DNA of 64,000 bases from Thermophilibacter immobilis (lineage in GTDB: Bacteria > Actinomycetota > Coriobacteriia > Coriobacteriales > Atopobiaceae): NCBI RefSeq assembly GCF_015277515.1, contig NZ_CP063767.1, positions 248,001 through 312,000 on the forward strand. The letters are read 5' to 3'. The notes beneath the pieces were generated by a model. The model had not been told where the DNA came from, did not search any database, and saw only the letters and a program-made list of their open reading frames with translations. Each line of letters starts with the position of its first letter. Position 1 is the stretch's first letter. Of the stretch, positions 52,535 through 61,497 are shown piece after piece. The position numbers were made by a program, and so were the translations under genes.

Positions 52535-54318
52535 TGAAAGTAGGACGAGTAACGAAGGTTGATGGCATACGGGTCTCAGCCACCTTCTATGAGCGGCTGC
52601 AGCCGTTTCTTGTGAAGAATGGTAAACCCGTAGTGTCACCGCGTATCAACTCCTTTGTAAAGACCGGCGTTGGCCTCGATAGCGTTATCTGTCAGATCGT
52701 GGGCGAACATGAGGCCGAGTTCGACAAAACCAATACTGTTGCAAAGGCTGATCAGGCGGCACCAGTCGGAGCTTTTGTAGTTGATCTCGAGGTGCGCGGA
52801 CACATTGCGAATGGCATCTTCAAGGGTGGCCTTCGCTGCCTTCCCATCGTTGGCGCTAGCATTGAGACACTAGGCGGTGATGAGTTGGCAATGCTTTACT
52901 CGTCTCATGGTGCGAAACCCATGAGAATCGGCCGCAGCCTTTTCGATGAGACTAATTCCGTGTACATCGACGCTGGAAAGTTGATGGCTAGCCACATAGG
53001 CGTGTTTGGCAACACTGGCAGTGGTAAGTCGAACACGCTTGCCAGCATTATCAATAAGTACACTCAGCTGTTCGCTCAGGGTAACCCCAAAGCGAGAATC
53101 ATCGTTTTCGATCTAAACAACGAGTATGGCGGAGATGCCATAGTTCCTTATGACCAGAAGGTTGTTTACCATCTGAATACGCGGGTTCCAGCAGGGACAT
53201 CTGACGCTGGCATCCCCCTCGACGTCGATGCTCTCAGTGAGGACAGCTGGGGGACAATTCTGCGCGCAACCCAGAAGACCCAGATGCCCATTGTAAGGCG
53301 CGCTTTCTATAGGTGGAAAAACAGCACGCAAAATGATTTTATTGCCGAGCTTCGCCAATCTCTTGTAGATAAACGGAACACTCTGTTCTTTGCGCTGCGG
53401 AATTACTGTGAGAGTCTGGTCGTTGGGATTGAAGATTTTTCCTATAACAGCGTAACCCAAAGTTTCTACTACGCTAAGACTGCAGGCGGGCATATTGCTG
53501 GAAGATATATTAACGCCGATAGCGATATTGACACTATCAGCATTGCTCCATCTGTTACTCACTTGGAGGAGTTCTATCTTTTCCTCACTATCGAAGTTGC
53601 TCGCGCTGCAGAGAGTGGGATTAACTTCGAGTTTGTGCAGCCGCTTCTGCCACGAGCAAAGGCAGTTATTCGAGACCTTGGGAAGCTATTTGCGCACAGC
53701 GCTGGGATTCCGCTTTCAGCTATGTTCCGCAACAAGAACATAGCGGTAATCCAGCTTGGCGACGTTAACTCAAGTAGTCGTGAGATGCTTCCTTCCTTGC
53801 TTGCAGATTTAGTCATGCAGGATGCTGCAGTGGCTAAGGGGAACGGTGCACCACAGCAGGTAACCACGCTGGTAATTGATGAGGCGCACAACCTTCTTGG
53901 CTATGATGCGGGGCAGTCCGACTTGGTTCATGACAGCACGCTTCGTATCTTTGAGCGCGTGATCAAGGAGGGGCGCAAATTCGGCGTGTTCCTCTGTCTT
54001 GCCAGTCAGCGGCCAAGCGACATCTCTCCGACCATCACCTCTCAAATCCACAACTACTTTATCCACAAGCTTGTCAATCCAAACGATATCGAACGTATAC
54101 GCAGGACAGTAAGCTTCATGGGCGAGGGAAGCCTGGCGATGCTCAGCGCTCTAGGGCAGGGAGAGTGCATCGTAAGTGGTCCATCCCTATATATGCCGCA
54201 GTTTGTGTACATCGAGCAGCTCAATAAAGACAATCAGCCAAATAGCAGTGACTTGGACTTATTTGGAGAAGACGGAATTCTGAGCGAGAGCTCGACAACG
54301 CAAGAACGGGAGTTCTAA
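52534..54318 (+). CDS. HerA-family ATPase, partner of SIR2
   Basis: The 594-residue protein has an N-terminal HAS-barrel-like part, then a HerA/FtsK-type motor: Walker A VFGNTGSGKSNTLASII near residue 160, IIVFDLNNEYGGDA, a long middle domain, Walker B TTLVIDEAHNLLG, and LASQRPSDISPTITSQIHNYFIHKLVNPNDIERIRR. HerA forms hexameric rings, and in SIR2-HerA defence it assembles with SIR2 to sense phage and switch NAD hydrolysis. It shares the lower G+C of the SIR2 gene. It overlaps SIR2 by one base and lies 2 bp before mod. Confidence 0.88.
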   Translation: MKVGRVTKVDGIRVSATFYERLQPFLVKNGKPVVSPRINSFVKTGVGLDSVICQIVGEHEAEFDKTNTVAKADQAAPVGAFVVDLEVRGHIANGIFKGGLRCLPIVGASIETLGGDELAMLYSSHGAKPMRIGRSLFDETNSVYIDAGKLMASHIGVFGNTGSGKSNTLASIINKYTQLFAQGNPKARIIVFDLNNEYGGDAIVPYDQKVVYHLNTRVPAGTSDAGIPLDVDALSEDSWGTILRATQKTQMPIVRRAFYRWKNSTQNDFIAELRQSLVDKRNTLFFALRNYCESLVVGIEDFSYNSVTQSFYYAKTAGGHIAGRYINADSDIDTISIAPSVTHLEEFYLFLTIEVARAAESGINFEFVQPLLPRAKAVIRDLGKLFAHSAGIPLSAMFRNKNIAVIQLGDVNSSSREMLPSLLADLVMQDAAVAKGNGAPQQVTTLVIDEAHNLLGYDAGQSDLVHDSTLRIFERVIKEGRKFGVFLCLASQRPSDISPTITSQIHNYFIHKLVNPNDIERIRRTVSFMGEGSLAMLSALGQGECIVSGPSLYMPQFVYIEQLNKDNQPNSSDLDLFGEDGILSESSTTQEREF

Positions 54319-54320
54319 CT

Positions 54321-56363
54321 ATGAACAAAATTAGCCTTACAACACCTGACTTAGCGGAAGAGAACATCAACCGTCTTGCCGAGCTGTTCCCCTCTGTCAC
54401 AACAGAGATGAAGGATGAGGATGGTGTCTCCAAGACCGCTATCGATTTCGATGCGCTACGTGACCTCCTAGGCGATGTTGCGGAAGGGCAACGCGAGCGC
54501 TATCAGTTTACTTGGCCCGGTAAGGCGACTGCAAAACTCGAAGCCCGCACTCCCTGTGACAAGACCCTTCGTCCCTGCATCGAGGAGAGCAAGGACTGGG
54601 ACACGACCCAGAACCTCTACATCGAGGGTGACAACCTCGATGCCCTGAAGCTGCTGCGGGAGACCTATGCGGGAAAGGTCAGGCTCATCTATATCGATCC
54701 GCCTTACAACACTGGCCATGACTTCATCTACGACGACGATTTCTCGCAGAGCCGCGAAGACTACGAAGAGGCTAGTGATGAATACGATGAGGAGGGCGGC
54801 AGGCTCGTTGCGAACCCTGAGAGCAACGGTCGCTTCCACTCCGACTGGTGCTCGATGATGTATCCAAGGCTGTTGCTTGCGAGAGACTTGCTAATGGGTA
54901 ATGGGGCTATATTCATTAGCATCGATGACAATGAGTCGATGAACCTACGTAAAATTTGCGATGAGGTGTTCGGGGCTGGCTGCTTTGTTGGCGATATCGC
55001 CTGGCAGCGCACATATTCTCCGAGGAACGACTCTAAGGGAATACCGGTGACGGTTGAGCACCTGTTGGTGTTTTCCAAACAGAGCGAATGGATACCAGGA
55101 AGGTTACCAAGAACCGAAGGGATGAATGCGGGTTACGGGTCCCCCGATGGCGACAGTTCGCTGTGGGCATCGGGGGACCCGGCCGCACCGGGTGCTGCTA
55201 CGCATCAGGGGATGGTATATGCTATCCAACATCCGTTTACGGGTGAGTTGATGTATCCGCCAACAGGATCCTGTTGGCGGATCGGACAACCCGGCCTATT
55301 GGAGATCATGCGCCAATGGGCTCCTTACGAACTTAAGGATCTGGGTGACGCAGAGCGGCGAGCATCAGTATGTGGTATTTCAAATGCAGAGGTTCGCGCG
55401 GACATAAAAGGTGTTGTGCTTTCAGTGCCGCAAGAAGAAGCCACACAGATGGCGCGAGAGCGTTACGATGCGGGTTCTTGGCCGCTGCTTTACTTTACCA
55501 GCAATGGACGAGGAGGCATGCGACGCAAGCGCTATCTTGATGAATCGCAAGGTAGAATAATTACCAATCTCTGGCTCTATGACGAAGTCGGTCACTCTGA
55601 CGAGGCGAAGAAGGGACTCAAAGCCCTCTTTGACGGCACCGCTCCGTTTGACACCCCAAAGCCCGTACGTCTCATGAAGCGCATTCTCGATATCGCCACC
55701 GATGAGGATTCACTCGTACTCGACTTCTTCTCGGGGTCGGCCAGCATGGCGGAGGGTGTCATCGCCAAGAATACTGAAGACGGCGGTAGTCGTCGCTTCA
55801 TCCTTGTGCAGATTCCCGAAGCTGCCACCGGCCAGTACGACACGCTCTGTGACATCGGCAAGGAGCGTATCCGTCGTGCTGGGACGAAGATTGCCGCCGA
55901 GGTCGAGATCTCAAACCGGCAGCTTAAGATTGGCGAAGACCCCAAGTTCATGCCCGACATCGGGTTCCGTGTGCTGAAAATCGACTCATCTAGCTTCAAC
56001 GACACTTACCGGAATCCGGAAGAGTTTTCTCAAGATGCTCTCGCAATGTACGTGGACAACCTCAAGGAGGGACGCACTTCGGAAGACCTGCTCTTTCAGG
56101 TGCTGCCGAGGTTCCGTATTCCTCTGTCCGCGAAGATCGACGAGCTCGACCTCTGCGGCAAGCGGATATTTGATGTGAACGACGGTCAGATGCTTGCATG
56201 CTTTGACGCTAGCGTCGGTATCGACACCATCGAGGCGATTGCAAAACGGAAGCCGGTATACGCCGTGTTCCGCGATGCGTCCATGGCGAACGATTCGACT
56301 GAGGCGAACTTCGAGGAGCTGTTCAAGACTTATAGCCCTGATACCATGCGGAAGGTCATATAG
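54321..56363 (+). CDS. Type III restriction-modification DNA methyltransferase (Mod)
   Basis: The 680-residue adenine-N6 methylase is of the beta class, with DPPY before the SAM motif: YIDPPYNTGHDFIYDDDF near residue 124 and LDFFSGSASMAEGV near residue 470. Between them is the variable target-recognition region (about 190-420). TLRPCIEESKDWDTTQNLYIEGDNLDALKLLRETY is the usual Mod N-terminus, and the C-terminus (GKRIFDVNDGQMLACFDASVG) is also typical. It methylates one strand of an asymmetric site and guides Res. Codon use is mixed: AT-richer at the very start and in the target-recognition region, GC-rich between and at the end, which suggests exchange of specificity by recombination. Confidence 0.92.
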   Translation: MNKISLTTPDLAEENINRLAELFPSVTTEMKDEDGVSKTAIDFDALRDLLGDVAEGQRERYQFTWPGKATAKLEARTPCDKTLRPCIEESKDWDTTQNLYIEGDNLDALKLLRETYAGKVRLIYIDPPYNTGHDFIYDDDFSQSREDYEEASDEYDEEGGRLVANPESNGRFHSDWCSMMYPRLLLARDLLMGNGAIFISIDDNESMNLRKICDEVFGAGCFVGDIAWQRTYSPRNDSKGIPVTVEHLLVFSKQSEWIPGRLPRTEGMNAGYGSPDGDSSLWASGDPAAPGAATHQGMVYAIQHPFTGELMYPPTGSCWRIGQPGLLEIMRQWAPYELKDLGDAERRASVCGISNAEVRADIKGVVLSVPQEEATQMARERYDAGSWPLLYFTSNGRGGMRRKRYLDESQGRIITNLWLYDEVGHSDEAKKGLKALFDGTAPFDTPKPVRLMKRILDIATDEDSLVLDFFSGSASMAEGVIAKNTEDGGSRRFILVQIPEAATGQYDTLCDIGKERIRRAGTKIAAEVEISNRQLKIGEDPKFMPDIGFRVLKIDSSSFNDTYRNPEEFSQDALAMYVDNLKEGRTSEDLLFQVLPRFRIPLSAKIDELDLCGKRIFDVNDGQMLACFDASVGIDTIEAIAKRKPVYAVFRDASMANDSTEANFEELFKTYSPDTMRKVI

Positions 56364-56373
56364 GTGACCAGCA

Positions 56374-57405
56374 ATGGATACTGCACAGACATTGATAAAA
56401 CGCGAGAAACTGGCTGCCCTGATTGCTGCTGGAAACGAAGTGCAACAAAACCACAGGGACGCAGTGCAACGCATGTCGTCAAGTGGCATTGCCTACCTTG
56501 GCGGTGTTAACGAGGGTACGGAAGGGTTCGACAAGTGGATTGGCGATGTCAAAATCGCGTCGACGAGGTATTTCTCCGATCACCCGCTAAGTGAGGACCT
56601 CAGCATCGCGCTATTCCACAAGAGATACAAAGAAGTAATGGGCTTGCTTGAGTCCATGGGCAACGATGAGGAGTACTTCTGTGCCACTGCACCCAAGGCT
56701 TCAGCACGACCAGGAATTCAGCTGCCTGCCTCGGGGCTTCCCGAGAACTCACATGAGCTGCTCCTGGCACTGGTCGAATCAGATAGTCCAGTGAACATGC
56801 TCTCCGAAATGTTCAAACAAGCATCGCCAAGAGAAGACGATGAGCTCAGAGGTGTATTGCGCGAACTCGAAGAAGAGGGGTTTATTGAAAAGATTCAATG
56901 GGCAGACAATGTCCCGTTCTTAGTGACCCTGAACAATAAGGCGCGAACGTATGCCTCTAACAGCAAACTTGAAGAGGCCGATACTGCGTCGAGTCATATT
57001 AAGGTAGCCCCTGCGGTCATAGACAACAACAGGATAACTATCGACATACGGCCAGAAATATATGAACATATCAAGTCTTATTTGCGGAACGAGGACTATT
57101 TCCACGCTGTCGAAGAAGCATTCAAATTGGTACGCGAACTACTGTGTGAGTTAACTGGTTTTGAGCAAGCGCACAAGGCGTTTGCCGAAGAAAACTATCA
57201 GAAGATCTTCGGTCATTCTCCATCAACGGATCAGGAAAAAAACTTTTTCGAAGGCGTTAAATTCCTCAATATGGCCATCCAGAATTTTCGCAATGAGAAG
57301 GCCCACACACCGGCAAGTCCATTGGACCGGAATCTCGCGCTTCACTACGTGATTCTAGCCAGCTTAGCCTACGACCTCATATCGCGAAGCGACGGCGGTG
57401 AATGA
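56374..57405 (+). CDS. Winged-helix/HEPN-like protein between mod and res
   Basis: The 343-residue protein resembles proteins with a Ymh (TIGR02391-like) C-terminal domain. Residues about 120-200 look like a winged helix (HELLLALVESDSPVNMLSEMF, LRGVLRELEEEGFIEKIQ). The C-terminal 130 residues are helical: YLRNEDYFHAVEEAFKLVRELLCELTGF, then FRNEKAHTP, where Arg306 and His311 form an R-x4-H motif, the mark of HEPN ribonucleases. The usual type III layout has mod directly next to res, so this gene looks inserted. A sampled line (57001) has 28 of 60 G+C, below res. A role as a toxin arm triggered when restriction fails is possible but not shown. It overlaps res by 4 bp. Confidence 0.65.
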   Translation: MDTAQTLIKREKLAALIAAGNEVQQNHRDAVQRMSSSGIAYLGGVNEGTEGFDKWIGDVKIASTRYFSDHPLSEDLSIALFHKRYKEVMGLLESMGNDEEYFCATAPKASARPGIQLPASGLPENSHELLLALVESDSPVNMLSEMFKQASPREDDELRGVLRELEEEGFIEKIQWADNVPFLVTLNNKARTYASNSKLEEADTASSHIKVAPAVIDNNRITIDIRPEIYEHIKSYLRNEDYFHAVEEAFKLVRELLCELTGFEQAHKAFAEENYQKIFGHSPSTDQEKNFFEGVKFLNMAIQNFRNEKAHTPASPLDRNLALHYVILASLAYDLISRSDGGE

Positions 57406-60400
57406 TGGAATTCAAGTTCAAGATACAGCCCTTCCAGGCCGAGGCCGCCAAGGCCGTGACCGACGTGTTCGAAGGACAGCCGAATCAAGGTGCATTTGCC
57501 TATGTTCGCGACCTGGGCAAGCGTGGCGCCACCAATCTCTTCGATACCGCCGAGGGCTATGGGAACGCGCCGATGCTGCTTGATGCCGAACAGCTTCTAG
57601 CCAACATCCGAAGCGCTCAATCTGGCAACCAGATCATGGAGTCTAGCTCGCTCTGTGCGGACATCGGCACCTGCCAGCTTGACGTGGAGATGGAGACCGG
57701 CACGGGAAAGACCTACGCCTACACCAAGACGGCCTATGAGCTCAACAGGCTCTATGGTTGGACGAAGTTCATAGTCGTGGTGCCGTCGGTAGCCATCCGC
57801 GAGGGCGTCTACAAGTCCTTCCAAGCCACGGAGCAGCACTTCTTCGAGCAGTACGGCAAGCCCATCAAGTACTTCATCTACAACAGCAGTCGACTGAACG
57901 AGTTGGACGCATACTCGCAGAGCACTGACATCAACGTGATGATCATCAACATGCAGGCCTTCAACACATCCATGAAGGAGGGTGGAACCAGCAAGGAGGC
58001 ACGTATCATGTACTCCGAGCGTGATGAGTTCGGCAGTCGCCGCCCCATCGACGTGCTGGCAGCCAACCGGCCGATCGTCATCCAGGACGAGCCGCAGAAG
58101 ATGGGCGGAGCGGCCACGCAGAACGGCATCAAGCGCTTCAATCCGCTCTTCTGCCTGAACTACTCCGCCACCCACCGCGTGGTTCACAACATGGTCTACG
58201 AGTTGGATGCACTCGACGCATACAACCAGCGTCTGGTGAAACGCATCGAGGTCAAGGGCTTCGAGCTCAAGAACATGCGCGGAACCGACGGGTACCTCTA
58301 TCTGCAGGACGTCGTGGTGAGTCGTACGAAGCCGCCTGTCGCCATCATCGAGCACAAGAAGATGAACGCGTCGGGCACGGTGCGCAAGGTGGTCGGACGC
58401 TTCGACGTGGGAGATGACATCTATGCCGCCAGCGGCGACACGCGCATGGAGGCATACCATGACGGTTTCACCATCGCGCCCGATGGCATCGTGCCGGACA
58501 TGGATGGCGAGCTGGGGCACGTGCGCTTCCTGAACGGACTCGTGCTCCGCAAAGGCGAGGTCTATGGCGACTCGTCCGAAGACGACATGCGTCGCATCCA
58601 GATTCGCGAGACCATCCGCTCGCACCTCCAGAAGGAGGAGGCGCTCTTCTTCCGTGGGGTGAAGTGCCTGTCACTCTTCTTCATCGATGAGGTCGCACGC
58701 TACCGGGCCTATGACGATGACGGCGGAGAGCTGACCGTGGGCTATGGCAAGGTCTTCGAGGAGGAGTATGCAGCGGCGATCTCCGAGCGCCTGGCCCATC
58801 CGACCATGGTCGACATGAAGGACAGCTCCTATCTCGACTACCTGAGGCGCTTCGATGCACACGAGGTTCACAAGGGTTACTTCAGCATAGACAAGCACGG
58901 GCATACGGTGGACAGCAGGACCAAGCGGGGCCAGGAGGGGAGCGACGACATCAGCGCGTACGATCTCATCCTGAAGAACAAGGAGCGGCTTCTCTCGTTC
59001 GACGAGCCGTGCCGCTTCATCTTCAGTCACTCCGCCCTGCGTGAGGGCTGGGACAACCCCAACGTGTTCCAGATATGCACGCTCAAGCACTCCGACTCCG
59101 AGACCGGCAAGCGTCAGGAGGTAGGGCGCGGTCTGCGGCTGTGCGTGAACCAGGATGGAGAGCGCCAGGATCTCTCTGTGCTCGGTGAGGGCGAGGTGCA
59201 CAAGATGAATGTTCTCACCGTGATTGCCTCCGAAAGTTATGCGAACTTCGTCGATGCGCTGCAGCGCGACATCCGCGCCGAGCTGCGTGAGCGCCCGACG
59301 GTCGTTACGAACGCGCTGTTCGAGGGGCGCACCGTGAGGCTGCCCGATATGGAGCCCGTGACCTTCGACGGCGATGACGCGACCGTCGTATATGCCTTCC
59401 TGCTCAAGAACGACTTCATCGACCTGCATGGCAAGCCGACCGACAAGTTCAAGGACAGCAAGAGCTTCTCCTACGCGGTGACAGAGCTTCCACCGGAGGT
59501 CCAAGTGAAGGCGACGGCCATAGAAGTTCTGGTCAAGAGCGTCTACGATCCGGATGCACTTGCGGGCATGATAGCCGACGGGCATGAGAGCAAACTCACG
59601 GACAACCGGCTGAACGACAACTTCGACAAACGCGAGTTCAAAGAGCTGTGGGAGCGTATCAACTCCAAGCATGCCTACACGGTGAGCTTCGATGGGAACG
59701 AGCTGAGGCGGAAGTCCGTCGCCTATATCGACGAGCACCTCTCGGTCACGCGGTTGGGCGTGAACATGACGACGGGCATGCAGCAGAACAAGGCGACGCG
59801 CGCCGCCCTTGATACCGGCGAACACTTCGACATCACCGAGACGAACCAGGAGAACATCGATACCGGCACCGGTCAAGGAGTCAGCTACGACCTTGTGGGC
59901 GAGGTGGCGCAGGCCGCTGTCATCACGCGTCGCAGTGCTGCCGCCATCCTCGCGGGGATCAGCCCGCTCAAGTTCGATATGTTCAGGCAGAACCCCGAGG
60001 AGTTCATCGCCAAGGTCGGCAAGGCCATCGTCGCGCAGAAGGCGACGATGGTGGTCGATCACATCACCTATCACACGCTCGACGACAGATATGACAGCGA
60101 GATATTCACCGAGCGCATGCCTGAGAACCGATCCCACATTATCGCGACCAGGAAGAACGTTCAGGATTACGTGGTGTGGGACAGCCAGACAGAGAAGGAC
60201 TTCGCCTGCGCGCTCGATGCTGCCTCGGAGGTCTGCGTCTACGCGCGTCTGCCCCGCTTGTTCCAGATACCCACGCCGGTCGGAAACTACGCACCTGACT
60301 GGGCCATAGCCTTCGAGAAGGACAGCGTGAGGCATATCTACTTCATAGCCGAGACCAAGGGAACCATGGAGACGCTGGAGCTCAAGGGCATAGAAAGCGC

Positions 60401-60512
60401 GAAGATCGCCTGTGCGAAGAAGCTCTTCAACGACATCAGCACGTCGGAGGTCCGTTATCACGAGGTCGCGAGCTATGGCGACTTGCTCGATGTCATAGGC
60501 ACGATGGAATAG
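57402..60512 (+). CDS. Type III restriction endonuclease Res subunit
   Basis: The 1036-residue helicase-nuclease starts FKIQPFQAEAAKAVTDVFEGQ. It has Walker A VEMETGTGKTYAY near residue 98, motif II IVIQDEPQKMGG (D-E-P-Q), SATHR-like NYSATHRVVHN, and motif VI QEVGRGLRLCVNQDG. The C-terminal nuclease is a PD-(D/E)XK fold: NYAPDWAIAFEKDSVRHIYFIAETKGT with Asp, Glu and Lys all present. Together with Mod it translocates along DNA and cleaves beside unmodified, head-to-head sites. Base composition is GC-rich like that of the helicase, unlike the SIR2-HerA block. All motifs are intact, so the enzyme is probably active. Confidence 0.92.
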   Translation: MMEFKFKIQPFQAEAAKAVTDVFEGQPNQGAFAYVRDLGKRGATNLFDTAEGYGNAPMLLDAEQLLANIRSAQSGNQIMESSSLCADIGTCQLDVEMETGTGKTYAYTKTAYELNRLYGWTKFIVVVPSVAIREGVYKSFQATEQHFFEQYGKPIKYFIYNSSRLNELDAYSQSTDINVMIINMQAFNTSMKEGGTSKEARIMYSERDEFGSRRPIDVLAANRPIVIQDEPQKMGGAATQNGIKRFNPLFCLNYSATHRVVHNMVYELDALDAYNQRLVKRIEVKGFELKNMRGTDGYLYLQDVVVSRTKPPVAIIEHKKMNASGTVRKVVGRFDVGDDIYAASGDTRMEAYHDGFTIAPDGIVPDMDGELGHVRFLNGLVLRKGEVYGDSSEDDMRRIQIRETIRSHLQKEEALFFRGVKCLSLFFIDEVARYRAYDDDGGELTVGYGKVFEEEYAAAISERLAHPTMVDMKDSSYLDYLRRFDAHEVHKGYFSIDKHGHTVDSRTKRGQEGSDDISAYDLILKNKERLLSFDEPCRFIFSHSALREGWDNPNVFQICTLKHSDSETGKRQEVGRGLRLCVNQDGERQDLSVLGEGEVHKMNVLTVIASESYANFVDALQRDIRAELRERPTVVTNALFEGRTVRLPDMEPVTFDGDDATVVYAFLLKNDFIDLHGKPTDKFKDSKSFSYAVTELPPEVQVKATAIEVLVKSVYDPDALAGMIADGHESKLTDNRLNDNFDKREFKELWERINSKHAYTVSFDGNELRRKSVAYIDEHLSVTRLGVNMTTGMQQNKATRAALDTGEHFDITETNQENIDTGTGQGVSYDLVGEVAQAAVITRRSAAAILAGISPLKFDMFRQNPEEFIAKVGKAIVAQKATMVVDHITYHTLDDRYDSEIFTERMPENRSHIIATRKNVQDYVVWDSQTEKDFACALDAASEVCVYARLPRLFQIPTPVGNYAPDWAIAFEKDSVRHIYFIAETKGTMETLELKGIESAKIACAKKLFNDISTSEVRYHEVASYGDLLDVIGTME

Positions 60513-60582
60513 ACAAAAACAGTTTTAAGTTGGCAGCAGCGCAATAGCTGAAATAGCCTGATATGCCGTAAGGAGGTTATTC

Positions 60583-61317
60583 ATGAATCAAAAAGAGGAC
60601 GGCGTCGAGTATCTGCTTGTCGACACAACGGGCGTGAACGATGATGCTGTGGCAGCGGGTATTGCATGGCTTCGTGACCATGACGGAGGGTGCATTCTTG
60701 CTCCTGAGCGACAAGCTATGTGGAACGTGCTACAGGCTAGAACAGATGGTGACTTCAAGAAAATAGAAGGTGCGCTTTCGCGATACGGCATCTCTCTTGC
60801 CTGGAAGCGCCGAGGCGTGCCGCGTGGAGCACGAAGCCTTGTGGTGGTATACATGGACAAGACGGTTGATGAGGAGATTAGGTATGGTGACTTCGAGCGA
60901 GTCTTCTTGATCCCCTGGACAGAGGGTGAGTCTGATTGGTTCAAGACTGCCTACAACCCCATCATTGTCACGGTCGATGAAAACGGTGAGCTCGCACAAG
61001 ATGATTGCCAACCTGTCTATGCGAGCGTGAAGGATGAAGTTCCAGAATCACAGGACGGGATCCTACAGTTTCTTGCGCAGGAGGCCGCCGTCTACGATAA
61101 CCAAATGCAATGGCGAGAGTACGAGCGGTTTAAGGCAGACCTCATGAACTATCGGTCGGAATGGATACAAGTTGACCCGGAATTGGTGTTCCATCGTTGT
61201 GCCGAACTGGGAATGTCTGCAAAAGATGCCGACGAAATCAGTGGAATGGTGAAGCAGCTTGGAGAAGGGCGTAGATTCCGCCCTAAAGGTGGATTTGAAG
61301 AGGGATTTCGTCATTAG
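60583..61317 (+). CDS. Uncharacterised protein at the end of the defence operon
   Basis: This 244-residue soluble protein is one I do not recognise. It starts MNQKEDGVEYLLVDTTGVND with AAGGAGG in front. The first half is alpha/beta in appearance (AAGIAWLRDHDGGCILAPERQAMWNVLQ, then SLVVVYMDKTVDEEIRYG and ERVFLIPWTEGES). The second half is helical and charged, ending in KPKG-like text (RFRPKGGFEEGFRH). It lies 70 bp after res, in the same direction, with lower G+C than res, so it probably belongs to the accessory island rather than to the restriction system proper. Confidence 0.6.
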   Translation: MNQKEDGVEYLLVDTTGVNDDAVAAGIAWLRDHDGGCILAPERQAMWNVLQARTDGDFKKIEGALSRYGISLAWKRRGVPRGARSLVVVYMDKTVDEEIRYGDFERVFLIPWTEGESDWFKTAYNPIIVTVDENGELAQDDCQPVYASVKDEVPESQDGILQFLAQEAAVYDNQMQWREYERFKADLMNYRSEWIQVDPELVFHRCAELGMSAKDADEISGMVKQLGEGRRFRPKGGFEEGFRH

Positions 61318-61351
61318 CCGACAGTGCCAGGAGAGTTTACTCAAGCCTGTT

Positions 61352-61381
61352 GCCACCCTGAGCCCGAAGGCTCGGGGTGGC
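61352..61381 (+). terminator. Hairpin ending the defence operon
   Basis: GCCACCCTGAGC (61352-61363) pairs with GCTCGGGGTGGC (61370-61381) with one mismatch around CCGAAG. CGCCTTTGG follows. It is a plausible terminator. Confidence 0.6.
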
Positions 61382-61497
61382 CGCCTTTGGGTCCATCTCC
61401 TGTCGCTGAGGACGTTATGGTGATGGCGAAGGAGCGCCTTCTTAACACCAACCACCAGAGGAAGTGAAGTGGCTGCCGATTCTTGAGGAGAGAATCG

